Counted from the first letter of the stretch, positions 22,315-31,899 are shown. The stretch: DNA of 44,727 bases from JBHIBD01 sp046758865 (GCA_046758865.1 JBHIBD010000009.1:1-44727); one strand, 5' to 3'. Notes: generated by a model not told the origin, from the letters alone. Translations and numbers: made by a program.

Positions 22315-23688
22315 GGAAGGCTTTTGTCCTGAGGAGGGCTGTAGGTCATAGCAGCCCTTCTCTATTGCCTTGAAAATAGACCCCCTAATTGTCTCATAGC
22401 TGGCAGGCACCTCCACAGGACGGTTCATATACCTGGACTTTACACCGTCAAGTGTCCCGTTGTGATATCCAATCTTAAACTCCGGAAATTTCAGCCCGTG
22501 TGCCGTAGATATCACCACCACCTTATCCTGTGGTTTTATCTTCTTTTTTTCCGTCAGCTTTATCACGGCCGCAAGCGCCACCCCTGTGTGGGGACAATTA
22601 AATAGCCCACTACGGTCAGCACGTGCGGCTGCATTGGCCAGCTCATCCTCTGTGGCCTGCTCAACCACACCATTGAAAATCCTCAAAATCTTTATGGCCT
22701 TATATATGCTAACAGGGTCTCCTATCTGAATAGCGCTGGCAAGGGTCTTTTGTGCATGGACAGGTCTGTATTCCTTGAAATCTTTCAAGTAACTAAGGTA
22801 AAGGGGATTAGCCCTTTGGGCCTGGGCGCACACCAGTCTTGGCAACCTGTCAACAATACCCAGTTCCTTCATCATAAGGAACCCCAGACCAATGGCCGTC
22901 ACGTTCCCCAGATTTCCGCCAGGCACAACTACTACATCCGGCACCTCCCAATCAAACTGCTGAGCCATTTCCATACTCACTGTCTTTTGACCCTCTATGC
23001 GCAGGGAGTTCATGGAGTTGGCAAGATATATGTTGTTCTTCGCACATATCTCTCGAACCAGCTTCATACAGCCGTCAAAGTCAGTATCTATAGACAGTGT
23101 TAAAGCATTATTAGCCAGAGGCTGCACTAGCTGGGAGCTGGACACCTTGTCCTTGGGCAGAAATACTATTGCTGGTATGCCCGCCGCCGCACAGTAGGCC
23201 GCAAGCGACGCAGAGGTATCGCCCGTAGAAGCACAGGCCACACCCAGTACCCCCCTACCTTCAGAGATCATCTGCTTAACCATGGACACCAACACCGTCA
23301 TGCCCAGGTCCTTAAAAGACCCCGTATGGGCGTTTCCACACTGCTTTATCCACAGGTCTTTTAGCCCTATATCCCTGCCAAAGCGTTCCGCCCAAAACAG
23401 GTTACTGCCCCCTTCATATAAAGAAACGACGTTTCCGTTCCCTATATTTGGACAAACCAACTCCTTCTTGCCCCATACACTACTACCGTAAGGCCACTCC
23501 GTTCTCATGTAGCGTTTATCAAAGAGTTCCTTCCAAAAGCCGGGCTTCTTCTGCTTTAGTTTGTCCATATCATGCCTAACTTCCAGAAGCCCGCCACATT
23601 TCCGGCAGCTGTAAACTATCTGGTTAAGTTCATACCTTTCGTCACAGCCACTGGTGCACTGGAACCAGGCCTTATAGCTCGCTACCAT
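22300..23688 (-). CDS. thrC: Threonine synthase
   Basis: A PLP enzyme making threonine from O-phosphohomoserine. An N-terminal zinc-ribbon-like segment carries Cys11, Cys15, Cys28 and Cys31. The PLP lysine is Lys126 in NAHTGSFKDLG, ASTGDTSASLAAYCA holds the cofactor, and VVPGGNLGNVTA binds the PLP phosphate. Length 462 fits the long threonine synthase class. It has its own promoter (23734-23762) and appears monocistronic. Its 3' end overlaps the convergent small gene. Confidence 0.94.
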   Translation of the reverse strand: MVASYKAWFQCTSGCDERYELNQIVYSCRKCGGLLEVRHDMDKLKQKKPGFWKELFDKRYMRTEWPYGSSVWGKKELVCPNIGNGNVVSLYEGGSNLFWAERFGRDIGLKDLWIKQCGNAHTGSFKDLGMTVLVSMVKQMISEGRGVLGVACASTGDTSASLAAYCAAAGIPAIVFLPKDKVSSSQLVQPLANNALTLSIDTDFDGCMKLVREICAKNNIYLANSMNSLRIEGQKTVSMEMAQQFDWEVPDVVVVPGGNLGNVTAIGLGFLMMKELGIVDRLPRLVCAQAQRANPLYLSYLKDFKEYRPVHAQKTLASAIQIGDPVSIYKAIKILRIFNGVVEQATEDELANAAARADRSGLFNCPHTGVALAAVIKLTEKKKIKPQDKVVVISTAHGLKFPEFKIGYHNGTLDGVKSRYMNRPVEVPASYETIRGSIFKAIEKGCYDLQPSSGQKPSLMRD

Positions 23689-23733
23689 AAGAAATAAACC
23701 CTCTCCCTTTTAACGGAAAAACGCACTTAAAAA

Positions 23734-23762
23734 ATTATAGAACCAATATAGTTGGCTTTCAA
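23734..23762 (-). promoter_or_regulatory. Sigma70-like promoter for thrC
   Basis: TTGAAA (complement of 23757-23762), 17 nt spacer, perfect TATAAT (complement of 23734-23739). The thrC ATG is about 46 nt downstream. The rest of the 208 nt gap (23689-23896) shows no gene. Confidence 0.7.
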
Positions 23763-23896
23763 GGGGAATAAAAATGAATCGCATCTTAACCCACGCAAAA
23801 CTTTAAGTAATGAGCATGCACGGGGTTTACATAATATGTGTTTACGGGAAGGTAGCACGTTAGAATAATATGCGCGGGAGACCAACCTTTACAGCC

Positions 23897-24631
23897 TTAA
23901 GCCCTTGACAGGGTCACCCGCCCTCGGACAAATCTTGGTATTATTTTGTATTGACCTACCTCAGCACAGAAATATATATCATTCTTGAAGCCAAGTTCAA
24001 GCAAGCGCCTTCCGTGGCTCGAATCAAGGAGGGCACGACGGATTTTGCGCCTGTAGTGCCGGTAAAGGATACAGGCACTGCGAGCAGAGTCACTCAAAGA
24101 CACCTTGTATTTTCTCGAGAGCATGTGGATGAGCATCCCACCGCACACGGCGTCCTCCAAGGACGTTTGGCCATCCGTACCAGAGAGGGCCAGTAGCACA
24201 TCTGCATCCTCCCCTGAGAGATGTTCCGCCACCACAGGAAGATTAACAAAGGAACAAATTATCACCTCTTTTGGCCCCTTCAGGGCCATCAGATTCCTCG
24301 TACAGTTGGTGGTGGTAAAGACGATAGTTTTGTTGCGGACCACATTGTAGGAATATTCTTTGGGTGAATTACCCAGGTGAAAACCCCTGACCCTTACGCC
24401 GCCCCTCTCACCACCCAAAAGCACCCTATCTTTCCCAAGACTCTTCACCTTCCGCTTTAACAAGCCCCTTGCCTCGCTCACTGTAGCACAGGGATATATG
24501 GCCTTACACCCCTGGGAAAGGGCATATATCATTGTAGAGCAAGCCCTTAGTACGTCAATGACCACCACCCTCTTGCCCACCTGCCCTGTCTTTTGAAGTT
24601 CGGACGGTGTAAATGACAGGTTTATCTCCAA
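23897..24631 (-). CDS. 2-phosphosulfolactate phosphatase family protein (ComB-like)
   Basis: ComB hydrolyses 2-phosphosulfolactate to sulfolactate, known from coenzyme M synthesis in methanogens, but the family is widely spread in bacteria where its role is often unclear. Motifs seen: VVVIDVLRACSTMIYAL (22-38), GGERGGVRVRGFHLGNSPKEY, TTTNCTRNL (normally TTTNGT), and GTDGQTSLEDAVCGG. The 244-residue length is normal. The start is a TTG (24629-24631) with a GGAGG site 13 nt upstream; an ATT three codons earlier cannot be ruled out. It follows pyk by 37 nt, so it is probably in the same transcript. No comA or sulfolactate dehydrogenase gene is visible. Confidence 0.82.
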   Translation of the reverse strand: MEINLSFTPSELQKTGQVGKRVVVIDVLRACSTMIYALSQGCKAIYPCATVSEARGLLKRKVKSLGKDRVLLGGERGGVRVRGFHLGNSPKEYSYNVVRNKTIVFTTTNCTRNLMALKGPKEVIICSFVNLPVVAEHLSGEDADVLLALSGTDGQTSLEDAVCGGMLIHMLSRKYKVSLSDSARSACILYRHYRRKIRRALLDSSHGRRLLELGFKNDIYFCAEVGQYKIIPRFVRGRVTLSRA

Positions 24632-24668
24632 ATTTTCAATAAATCCTCCGCAAGCCCGTGTATTGTCA

Positions 24669-26093
24669 TCATTTTCCTATATTATAGGCCTTGAGGAGGT
24701 TGGTGTAGGGATAACCGGCGGTTATTACGACTGTATCTCCGCTCTTTACCATTCCTGTCTTCAAGGCAGTTCTTTCGGCCTCATTCATCATATCGTCCGT
24801 ACTCTTGACTTCTTTCATCTTTACCGGATAAACACCCCAAGTTAGACACAACTGATTAACCACGTTTGAATATGGGCTCATACCTATGATAGGGCATTCC
24901 GGCCGATAGCGAGCCACCAGCCTCGCAGTCTTGCCTGTAGTGGTGCAAGCAATAATAGCCTTCGCCTTCAGGTCCATAGCAGTCAGGGTCGCACCGTGTG
25001 TAACAGCACCCTGTATTGTATTTTCCTCAACCTGTTCACCCGCAAGAAGCTTTTTGTAGTCCATTGACCCCTCAACCTTATATGCAATCTTGGCCATCAT
25101 CCTAACAGAGTCCACGGGAGACCTGCCCACAGCTGTTTCTCCACTTAACATAAGTGCATCGGTGCCGTCCAGCACAGCATTGGCCACATCTGCCACCTCC
25201 GCCCTGGTGGGAGAAGGGCTGTTTATCATAGATTCCAACATCTGCGTAGCCGTTATTACGGGCTTACCTATAACAATACAGGATTGGATGACCCTTTTCT
25301 GTATAAGGGGAACCTCCTCCAACTCCGTTTCCACCCCCAGGTCACCCCTTGCCACCATCACGCCATCTGCTGCCTCAAGTATATACTCCAGATTATCCAG
25401 GGCCTGTCGCCTCTCAATTTTCGCTATTATAGGGACGTTGCCGCCCTTGGAGATTACAAACCGCCTGGTAGTATATATATCCCTTGCGTTACCCACAAAG
25501 GACATGGCAATCAGGTCCACCCCCAGGGCGAGCCCAATGGTAATATACTTTTTGTCATCCTCGGTCAAGGCATCAACGTCTAAATCTGTATCCGGCAGAT
25601 TTATCCCCTTATGTGACCTCAGGAGCCCACCTTCCAGGATACGACATCTAACCTCTCTTCTATTTCTATCAACAGCAGTAACCTTTAGTCTTATTGCGCC
25701 ATCGTCTATCAATATACTAGCACCCGGACGGATTTTCTTGATGAATCCAGGGTAGTTTACACTAAACCTGTCAGGGCTTCCCTGCACATCCTTACCTGTT
25801 ATAATAAGGCTTCCCCGCTTATTAAGTACCACGGATCCCGGTCCCATCCCTCCTGTGCGTATCTTTGGGCCAGGGAGGTCTTGCATCACGGCTATTGGCC
25901 TGTTAAGGGCCTTAGATATGCGCCTGAGGCGGGCTATTGCCTTCTCATGTTCCTCTGGACTGCCGTGGGAAAAATTGAATCTTGCTACATCCATCCCGGC
26001 CAGCACCATTTCCCTAAGCACCTTGGGGCTAGAGCTGTAGGGCCCAATTGTGCACACTATCTTGGTCTTTCTCAGCCTCTTAAGATATGGCAT
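24669..26093 (-). CDS. pyk: Pyruvate kinase
   Basis: It converts phosphoenolpyruvate and ADP to pyruvate and ATP. KTKIVCTIGP near the N-terminus, MDVARFNFSHG, the active-site segment IIAKIERRQALDN (usually KIEN), VMVARGDLGVE and MLSGETAVG are all present. The C-terminal domain (about 350-474) is complete and lacks the extra PEP-utiliser domain of some bacterial forms. Length 474 is typical. It is read after the DRTGG gene (52 nt) and before the ComB-like gene. Confidence 0.97.
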   Translation of the reverse strand: MPYLKRLRKTKIVCTIGPYSSSPKVLREMVLAGMDVARFNFSHGSPEEHEKAIARLRRISKALNRPIAVMQDLPGPKIRTGGMGPGSVVLNKRGSLIITGKDVQGSPDRFSVNYPGFIKKIRPGASILIDDGAIRLKVTAVDRNRREVRCRILEGGLLRSHKGINLPDTDLDVDALTEDDKKYITIGLALGVDLIAMSFVGNARDIYTTRRFVISKGGNVPIIAKIERRQALDNLEYILEAADGVMVARGDLGVETELEEVPLIQKRVIQSCIVIGKPVITATQMLESMINSPSPTRAEVADVANAVLDGTDALMLSGETAVGRSPVDSVRMMAKIAYKVEGSMDYKKLLAGEQVEENTIQGAVTHGATLTAMDLKAKAIIACTTTGKTARLVARYRPECPIIGMSPYSNVVNQLCLTWGVYPVKMKEVKSTDDMMNEAERTALKTGMVKSGDTVVITAGYPYTNLLKAYNIGK

Positions 26094-26145
26094 ACAAGGT
26101 AACCTTCACACCTCAGGCAGGTCTCGAAGTGGTCATAGGGCCACC

Positions 26146-27222
26146 TCAAGGTGACAACCCGAGCTTCTTATAAAGTAGGGAAAAATTTATGTCTCTCTCT
26201 GTCGTCTCTTTAAGCCTGGGCAGCTTAATCTCGCTCCACCTCTGCAGGTGGCTAGCCAAACTCTCACATACCTCCACTGCCCAAGCTGTATCCTTCTTGA
26301 CGACTACTACAGGTGTTCCTGTCTCCTTGGCCTTCGAGAGAATAGCATCGTTGGGATAGAAACCACCCGTAAGTATCAGACACTTTGTAGGCGTCTCAAG
26401 GGCGGCCAGTTGTATATCACTCCGGTCGCCCCCCGTTACAACCGCCTTATTTGCTACACGCCAAAAATACTTTAGGGCACTCTCCACGTTCATGGCCCCT
26501 ACCATGAAGTGCTCTACTAGCTCGTCCAGCTTCTCCTCACCAGAGAGGAGCTCGCCCTTAAGGGCCTTGACCATCTCCCTCACCGGCAGGGCCCCTATTA
26601 CTGGGTCTTTCTGTATAACCCCAAGGGTATCAACACCCTTTGACTTCAGATAAGGCGACACAACCTCTTTTATATACCCTAGCTTCCCCTGTGGTATAAG
26701 ATTAAATATGACCCCGATGAGTCTCTCACCAAGAACCTTGTGTGCATACATAAGGCCGTCCAAGGTCTCAAGGGGATTCTCAAACTTATCTACAAAAATG
26801 ACCTTTGCCTTTATCGCCTCCACAAAATCCAGTTCGGAAATCCCCATCAACGAGCCGCTCGAGAGCTTTCCCAATCCGTGAACCAGCATAACGTCTCTGT
26901 CCCTAGACAGCTCAGCAAAGGTCGCAAGCACCTTATCCCTAATCTGAGGTATCTTGACCCCACCTTTCAGGGTAGAAGTCAACAACTCATCTGTCAACAC
27001 CACCGGGCACACGGACTCCATGGGAATCTCCTCACCTACGACCATTTTCAAGAATACGGCATCTTCATCAACAAGGGTATTATCGACCCTGGTGGGAAGT
27101 GCGCCCAGGGGCTTGAAAAATCCCACCTTAAACCCGTCGGCCTTGAGCTTAAATCCCATCCCTAACCACACCAGGCTCTTGCCCGAAAATTCAGTAACAG
27201 AGCCTATCACTACAGGTATCAT
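26146..27222 (-). CDS. BioD-like P-loop/DRTGG-domain protein (phosphotransacetylase N-terminal-like)
   Basis: The N-terminal half is a dethiobiotin-synthetase-like P-loop domain with GSVTEFSGKS (7-16) and GFFKPLG (34-40). The second half is a DRTGG domain with AVVTGGDRSDIQLAALET and CLILTGGFYPND. This architecture equals the N-terminal regulatory part of large Pta enzymes without the catalytic phosphotransacetylase domain. It is 14 nt downstream of the ADP-forming acetyl-CoA synthetase gene, with a strong AGGAGG site, so a regulatory or accessory role in acetyl-CoA metabolism is a fair inference. By itself it should not have phosphotransacetylase activity. Confidence 0.85.
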   Translation of the reverse strand: MIPVVIGSVTEFSGKSLVWLGMGFKLKADGFKVGFFKPLGALPTRVDNTLVDEDAVFLKMVVGEEIPMESVCPVVLTDELLTSTLKGGVKIPQIRDKVLATFAELSRDRDVMLVHGLGKLSSGSLMGISELDFVEAIKAKVIFVDKFENPLETLDGLMYAHKVLGERLIGVIFNLIPQGKLGYIKEVVSPYLKSKGVDTLGVIQKDPVIGALPVREMVKALKGELLSGEEKLDELVEHFMVGAMNVESALKYFWRVANKAVVTGGDRSDIQLAALETPTKCLILTGGFYPNDAILSKAKETGTPVVVVKKDTAWAVEVCESLASHLQRWSEIKLPRLKETTERDINFSLLYKKLGLSP

Positions 27223-27236
27223 AACTCGTACCTCCT

Positions 27237-29336
27237 TTAGCCAGGTGTTATGGTTGCCCTGGCATCAATAGCCACTACACCGCTGCCGTGGGGTAGCACC
27301 GCAAGGGGGTTTATGTCCAACTCCAATATCTCCGGGAAATCCATAACCAGTTGAGAAAGCCGCTGGAGGCCCTCTACAACGGCATCGATGTCCAAAGCCC
27401 CTTCACCCCTGGTGCCCTCAAGCAGCGAATATGACCTTATCTCCCTGACCATCTCCTTGGCGTCTGTCTCGGTTATGGGAGCCACCCGAAATGAGACATC
27501 CCTGAGCGCCTCCACGTAAATACCACCGAGCCCAAACATAATAAGGTGGCCAAACTGTGCGTCATGGCTGGCACCAAGAATCACCTCTCTCCCGCTCTCC
27601 ACCATCTCCTGCACAAATACCCCATCAACCTGGGCCCCCGGTATCCTCCGTCTCACCACCTCCAGTATGTCCTCAAAGGCCCGACCTACCTCCTCGGGAC
27701 CCTCCAGCCCCAGCCTTACCCCCCTAACGTCCGATTTGTGGAGTATGTCGGGGGATGCCACCTTTAGGACCACCGGGTAGCCAATCTCCTCAGCAGCCCT
27801 TACTGCAGAATCCCTAGTAGTGGCCAATATGCTTACGGGCACCCGGAATCCGCATGCAGAGACCACCTCCCTTGCATCGCCCTCGGCTAGGGTAAAGTAT
27901 CCCCTTTCCCTGACCTTTCTAAAAATGGCCTCCACAACCTTGCGGTTCCCCTCAAAGTACTTAGGTTCTTCTATGACCTTTTCCACCCACTGTCTGTGTC
28001 GATACATTGCATCCAGTGCGCGCACCGCATTCTCCGGAAAGCGGTAATTGGGTATCCCATATTCCGCCAGCACATCTACGGCAGGTTTCATAGAAGGCCC
28101 TCCCAGGAATGAAGACGCTACCGCCTTCTGCCTGTACTTACCTGCAAGTTCACCCACCACCCTCGCTATATCTCTTTCGTCTATGAGGGCAATGGGGGCT
28201 AGCATGGTTATTACCGAATGGACGTTGCCGTCCTTTAAAACCATCTCAAGTGCGGTGCGGTAACGCTCGGGACTAGCGTCGGCAATAACGTCCACAGGGT
28301 TATAGAAGCTGGCCATGGGGGGTAGGCACGCCCTCAGGCCGTCAATAGTCTCTTTGGAGAAGGAGGCCATCTTGAGGCTCGACCGCTCCACTGCATCAGA
28401 GGCCAGGATGCCCGGACCTCCAGCGTTGGTAAACAAGGCCACCGATGGCCCAAGCGGTATCTCCTGCAGGCTAAACGCCTCTGCAAAAACGAAGAGGTCC
28501 TGTAATGTATCGGCCTTCAGGACGCCGCATTGACGAAACGCCGCATCAAAGGCATTTTCAGAACCCGCCAAACTCCCCGTATGTGAAGATACGGCCCTTG
28601 CCCCGGCCTCAGAGCTGCCAGACTTTATGAGGATGACGGGCTTCTTCTTTGTCACACGAGAGGCAATCTCCATAAAGGCATGCCCGTCCTTTATACCCTC
28701 TATATAGCCCACAATGACGCGCGTCTCGGGGTCGTCCTCAAGGGCCTCCAATAAATCCACCTCATTTATGTCCATATTATTACCCATGCTGACGAATTTT
28801 GAGAACCCTATGTGCTCTGTTTGTGCCCAATCAAGGATGGCGGCACAGACAGCCCCTGACTGGGAAAAGAAGGCTATGTCCCCGCCTGGGGGAGGGGTGG
28901 CAGAAAAGGTTGTGTTAAGCCTATGGTGCGTATTTACCACACCAAAACAGTTAGGGCCTATTGCCCTGATGTTGTGCCTGCGTATCCTCTCAAGAAGCAC
29001 CCCCTCTCTGGCCGCCCCCTCGCTGCCGCTCTCCTTGAAGCCTGCGGTGATAATCACCGCCGAATCAATACCCTTCTGGGCACACTCATCTATCGCCTCA
29101 AAAGTGAGGGCCGCAGGAAGGACAAGGACGGCTAATTCTATACTGTCATCCACCACCTTAACGCTGGGATAGGCCTTGAGGCCAAGGACAGAATCGGCCT
29201 TAGGGTTGATAGGATATATTCTGCCGGGAAAGCCGTAATCAATTATGTTCTTAAGAATATTGTACCCAACCTTGTATTCTTCCCGTGCAGCGCCAATAAC
29301 CGCTATGGATTTGGGTTGAAAGAAGTGTTCTAACAT
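27237..29336 (-). CDS. acdAB: ADP-forming acetyl-CoA synthetase (acyl-CoA synthetase, NDP-forming), alpha-beta fusion
   Basis: It interconverts acetyl-CoA + ADP + Pi and acetate + ATP + CoA in one enzyme. Domains in order are a CoA-binding Rossmann domain (from PKSIAVIGAA, 8-17), succinyl-CoA-ligase-like domains with the phosphorylated His252 in SSHTGSLAGS, and a C-terminal ATP-grasp beta domain. The beta domain runs from about residue 480 (CGFRVPVSILA, KSDVRGVRLGL, VQEMV, ELDINPL). The 699-residue single chain corresponds to fused alpha and beta subunits. In acetogenic or acetate-using cells this saves or makes ATP. Specificity for acetate over other acyl groups is not shown by sequence. Confidence 0.93.
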   Translation of the reverse strand: MLEHFFQPKSIAVIGAAREEYKVGYNILKNIIDYGFPGRIYPINPKADSVLGLKAYPSVKVVDDSIELAVLVLPAALTFEAIDECAQKGIDSAVIITAGFKESGSEGAAREGVLLERIRRHNIRAIGPNCFGVVNTHHRLNTTFSATPPPGGDIAFFSQSGAVCAAILDWAQTEHIGFSKFVSMGNNMDINEVDLLEALEDDPETRVIVGYIEGIKDGHAFMEIASRVTKKKPVILIKSGSSEAGARAVSSHTGSLAGSENAFDAAFRQCGVLKADTLQDLFVFAEAFSLQEIPLGPSVALFTNAGGPGILASDAVERSSLKMASFSKETIDGLRACLPPMASFYNPVDVIADASPERYRTALEMVLKDGNVHSVITMLAPIALIDERDIARVVGELAGKYRQKAVASSFLGGPSMKPAVDVLAEYGIPNYRFPENAVRALDAMYRHRQWVEKVIEEPKYFEGNRKVVEAIFRKVRERGYFTLAEGDAREVVSACGFRVPVSILATTRDSAVRAAEEIGYPVVLKVASPDILHKSDVRGVRLGLEGPEEVGRAFEDILEVVRRRIPGAQVDGVFVQEMVESGREVILGASHDAQFGHLIMFGLGGIYVEALRDVSFRVAPITETDAKEMVREIRSYSLLEGTRGEGALDIDAVVEGLQRLSQLVMDFPEILELDINPLAVLPHGSGVVAIDARATITPG

Positions 29337-29469
29337 AACTCTTGGTACAGGACGTCGGTTTATTCAATGTCTGAGTTCTTATACCTTTATACACCCATCC
29401 AAAGAACTCATTTGCCTCAATATGCTCTAACGCTGAAACAGTAAAACAGCTTTTACAAGTACACTCGCC

Positions 29470-30393
29470 TCATTTTGAATAATAAGTCTTTAAAGTATCT
29501 TCCACAATGGCCCCTTCTACAGTAATAGCATAAATAGCGTTGCACATCCGGATTGCCTCTTCAAGGGACTTCTGATGAATATTTCTACCGGTCGCATTAC
29601 CTGCAGCTCCGCAGTAAAAGATCTGCTCATGTAGTGTTTTGAGGAAGGATTCTATATCCCTAGCGGATCCACCTGCACAAACCACCTTAGTACGACCCGC
29701 TGCTAGAATAGCTTCCTTGAATATCTCTTTTGACTCGTGACCTTCCTTTTTGGGATAGTTCACCTTTACAAAATCGGTACCGAGGCACGCCGCAACACCC
29801 GTAGCACCTGCAATCAGGTGAGGGTCTTTCTCGTCTTTAACGGCCTTACCTCGGGGATACATCCATAGCACAGTTATTAAACCATGTTTATGTGCATTGT
29901 AGACAATCTGCGCCGCCTGTCGTAACATTTCCGCTTCATGCTCACTCCCCAAATAGACTGTATATCCAACTCCTAGGATATTAAGCCCACAGTTGTCACG
30001 AAAGTCCAACACCTGCTGAACGCTTACCCATTGTTGACTGAACGGATCGCACTGGGAAGTCTTAACAAGATTTGTTTTGGAATTAAGCTTTATTAGATAA
30101 GGCACATTGGGATAGTCCATACCGTATCTGGCTATCAAACCAAGTTGGGTTGCAAAAACACCTATCTTTGCCTGACTTGCAATTTTAAATAGATGGTCAG
30201 GATCGTTGTCATCGGGGTGGATTCCCTCGCCATAAAAATCATCATTCAGGTGCTCTACTTTTTGATCACCTGCAAAGAGCATCAATCGCCCACTATTTTT
30301 GGTAATAGTTAGATAATTCCTGACATAAATTTTTTGCATTGTCTTTGGAACGTCCAACGGCACAATTACCTCATTTGCTTTGACAGTTTTCAT
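29470..30393 (-). CDS. Archaeal-type class I fructose-bisphosphate aldolase (DhnA/FbaB family)
   Basis: The TIM barrel forms a Schiff base with fructose 1,6-bisphosphate; the likely lysine is Lys210 in TDFVKVNYP. WMYPRGKAV, VCAGGSARD and GNATGRNIHQ, which bind the phosphates, fit the DhnA-type class I enzymes. The ATG at 30393 (307 residues) is preceded by GGAG at 4 nt; a GTG 15 nt upstream is a poorer alternative. It is 32 nt downstream of the phosphofructokinase-like gene, so the pair handles consecutive glycolytic steps. The DeoC/LsrF relatives are less likely. Confidence 0.85.
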   Translation of the reverse strand: MKTVKANEVIVPLDVPKTMQKIYVRNYLTITKNSGRLMLFAGDQKVEHLNDDFYGEGIHPDDNDPDHLFKIASQAKIGVFATQLGLIARYGMDYPNVPYLIKLNSKTNLVKTSQCDPFSQQWVSVQQVLDFRDNCGLNILGVGYTVYLGSEHEAEMLRQAAQIVYNAHKHGLITVLWMYPRGKAVKDEKDPHLIAGATGVAACLGTDFVKVNYPKKEGHESKEIFKEAILAAGRTKVVCAGGSARDIESFLKTLHEQIFYCGAAGNATGRNIHQKSLEEAIRMCNAIYAITVEGAIVEDTLKTYYSK

Positions 30394-30425
30394 CTCTCTC
30401 CTTTGCACTCAACTCTTGGTGGATA

Positions 30426-31355
30426 CTAAAGTTCTTCGACCTCTATTTGTCCCAAGAACCTTTCCACATCTTCCCTGCGACAGAGCCCAGACTCTGGACA
30501 TATGATAGCGCCCGTACCCGCAGAGGTCGCAACGACGGCCGCCTCTCTGAGTGACTTTCCCTGGGCCAGGCTGAGAACCAGTCCTCCAACGGTAGAATCT
30601 CCGGCACCAATGGTGCTCATCACCTTCACGTCTGGAGTCTTACAGTGGAGACCAAGCTCCTTGCCTACTATTATCAGACCCCTTGGCCCCATGGTAACAA
30701 CCACAACCTCAATACCCCTTTTGTTGAGTTCCCTCGCCTCCGCCGCAATATCCCTAATATCTTCCAGGTTTTTGCCCACAAGTCTGCTCAGTTCATGGAC
30801 GTTAGGCTTTATGAGGAAGGGCAATTCCTCGATGCCCAACCGAAGGGGTTCATTATCGGTGTCAAGAACCGTCTTCCCACCTTGTTCCTTAACCGCCTTT
30901 ATGAGCTGTGCGTAGATATTGGGCGTAATGCCCCTGGGAAGGCTCCCGCTCATTACTACAAAAGTGGGTGGTGGGCTCAGGTTGGAGAGCTTGTTATAAA
31001 CAGCCGCCACATCCTGGGGGCGCACCTGTGGCCCTGGGGCACTGAAGAGCATCTGCCGACCAGAGGTCTCATCGCGTATTACAACATTCGTCCGCGTTTC
31101 GTCAGCTATCCTTATAAAATCACAGGTGATACCCTCGTTTATCAGGTGCCCCTGTAGCTCAAGCCCATTGAAGCCCCCAATGAAGCCGATGGCAACGCTG
31201 TGACCACCCAATTCCTTTATCGCCCTCGAAACGTCTATGCCCTTACCACCGGCATATCTAGTCTCACGCGTTATACGGTTCGGGTCATCAAACTTTATGC
31301 CCTCGACACTTAGCGTCCTATCCAAAGCAGGGTTAAGGGTTAGAGTATAAATCAT
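30426..31355 (-). CDS. PfkB-family phosphofructokinase (1-phosphofructokinase/6-phosphofructokinase II type)
   Basis: A ribokinase-fold sugar kinase. TLTLNPALDRTL at 4-15 is the usual N-terminus of FruK/PfkB/LacC. AGGKGIDVSRAI (35-46) and the C-terminal anion hole GAGDS (250-254) with catalytic Asp253 complete the signatures. Length 309 is typical. No PTS fructose genes are nearby and an FBP aldolase follows, so a fructose 6-phosphate kinase role is plausible, but sequence alone does not separate FruK, PfkB and LacC. The start overlaps the DJ-1 gene stop by 4 nt. Confidence 0.93.
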   Translation of the reverse strand: MIYTLTLNPALDRTLSVEGIKFDDPNRITRETRYAGGKGIDVSRAIKELGGHSVAIGFIGGFNGLELQGHLINEGITCDFIRIADETRTNVVIRDETSGRQMLFSAPGPQVRPQDVAAVYNKLSNLSPPPTFVVMSGSLPRGITPNIYAQLIKAVKEQGGKTVLDTDNEPLRLGIEELPFLIKPNVHELSRLVGKNLEDIRDIAAEARELNKRGIEVVVVTMGPRGLIIVGKELGLHCKTPDVKVMSTIGAGDSTVGGLVLSLAQGKSLREAAVVATSAGTGAIICPESGLCRREDVERFLGQIEVEEL

Positions 31356-31876
31356 GAGCCCTTGAGCCTAGAGATAATTGCCTTGAGAAAATCTGGAAGG
31401 TCAGAGGGGCAGCGGGAGCTTATCATGTTGCCGTCAACCACCACTACCTTATCTTCATAAGCTGCCCCGGCGTTTACGAGGTCATCCTTTATGGCATAGA
31501 AACACGTCATCTTTTTGCCCTTCACCACACCGGCCGATATTGGCACCCAGGCGCCGTGACATATGGGCGCAACCACCCTGCCCGCCTCGCCCATGGCCCT
31601 TACCACCTTCAGGACACCCTCATATCGCCTGAGCTTGTCCGGGGCGTACCCACCGGGGATAATTACGGCATCAAAGTCCTTCCAGTTTATCTCATCCACA
31701 CGGCGGTCCGCCTCCATGGGATAACCCTTCTTGCCGTGATAGACCCTTTTTTCTGCACCGCCCACCACTACCTCTGCCCCGGCCTCAAGGAGCCTGAGCT
31801 TTGGATACCACCCTTCCAAATCCTCATAATCATCGTCCACAAGGATAAGGGCCCTTTTCCCCTTTAATAATTCCAT
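31352..31876 (-). CDS. DJ-1/PfpI family protein
   Basis: The glutamine-amidotransferase-like fold carries the family triad-like residues: Glu18 in DDDYEDLE, and the nucleophile elbow Cys106-His107 in APICHGAW. VIIPGGYAPDKLRR (71-84) is the other classical segment. Proteins of this family include glyoxalase III/deglycase-type enzymes and intracellular proteases. Being first in a transcript with glycolytic genes would suit handling of methylglyoxal or damaged metabolites (inference). The ATG has GGAGG 9 nt upstream. Length is 174. Confidence 0.9.
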   Translation of the reverse strand: MELLKGKRALILVDDDYEDLEGWYPKLRLLEAGAEVVVGGAEKRVYHGKKGYPMEADRRVDEINWKDFDAVIIPGGYAPDKLRRYEGVLKVVRAMGEAGRVVAPICHGAWVPISAGVVKGKKMTCFYAIKDDLVNAGAAYEDKVVVVDGNMISSRCPSDLPDFLKAIISRLKGS

Positions 31877-31899
31877 CTCCTCACCCCTCCATTAATTCT

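Noticed and set aside
26146..27222. Annotation as phosphate acetyltransferase (pta)
   Set aside because: Only the BioD-like and DRTGG parts are present; the catalytic PTA_PTB domain is missing.
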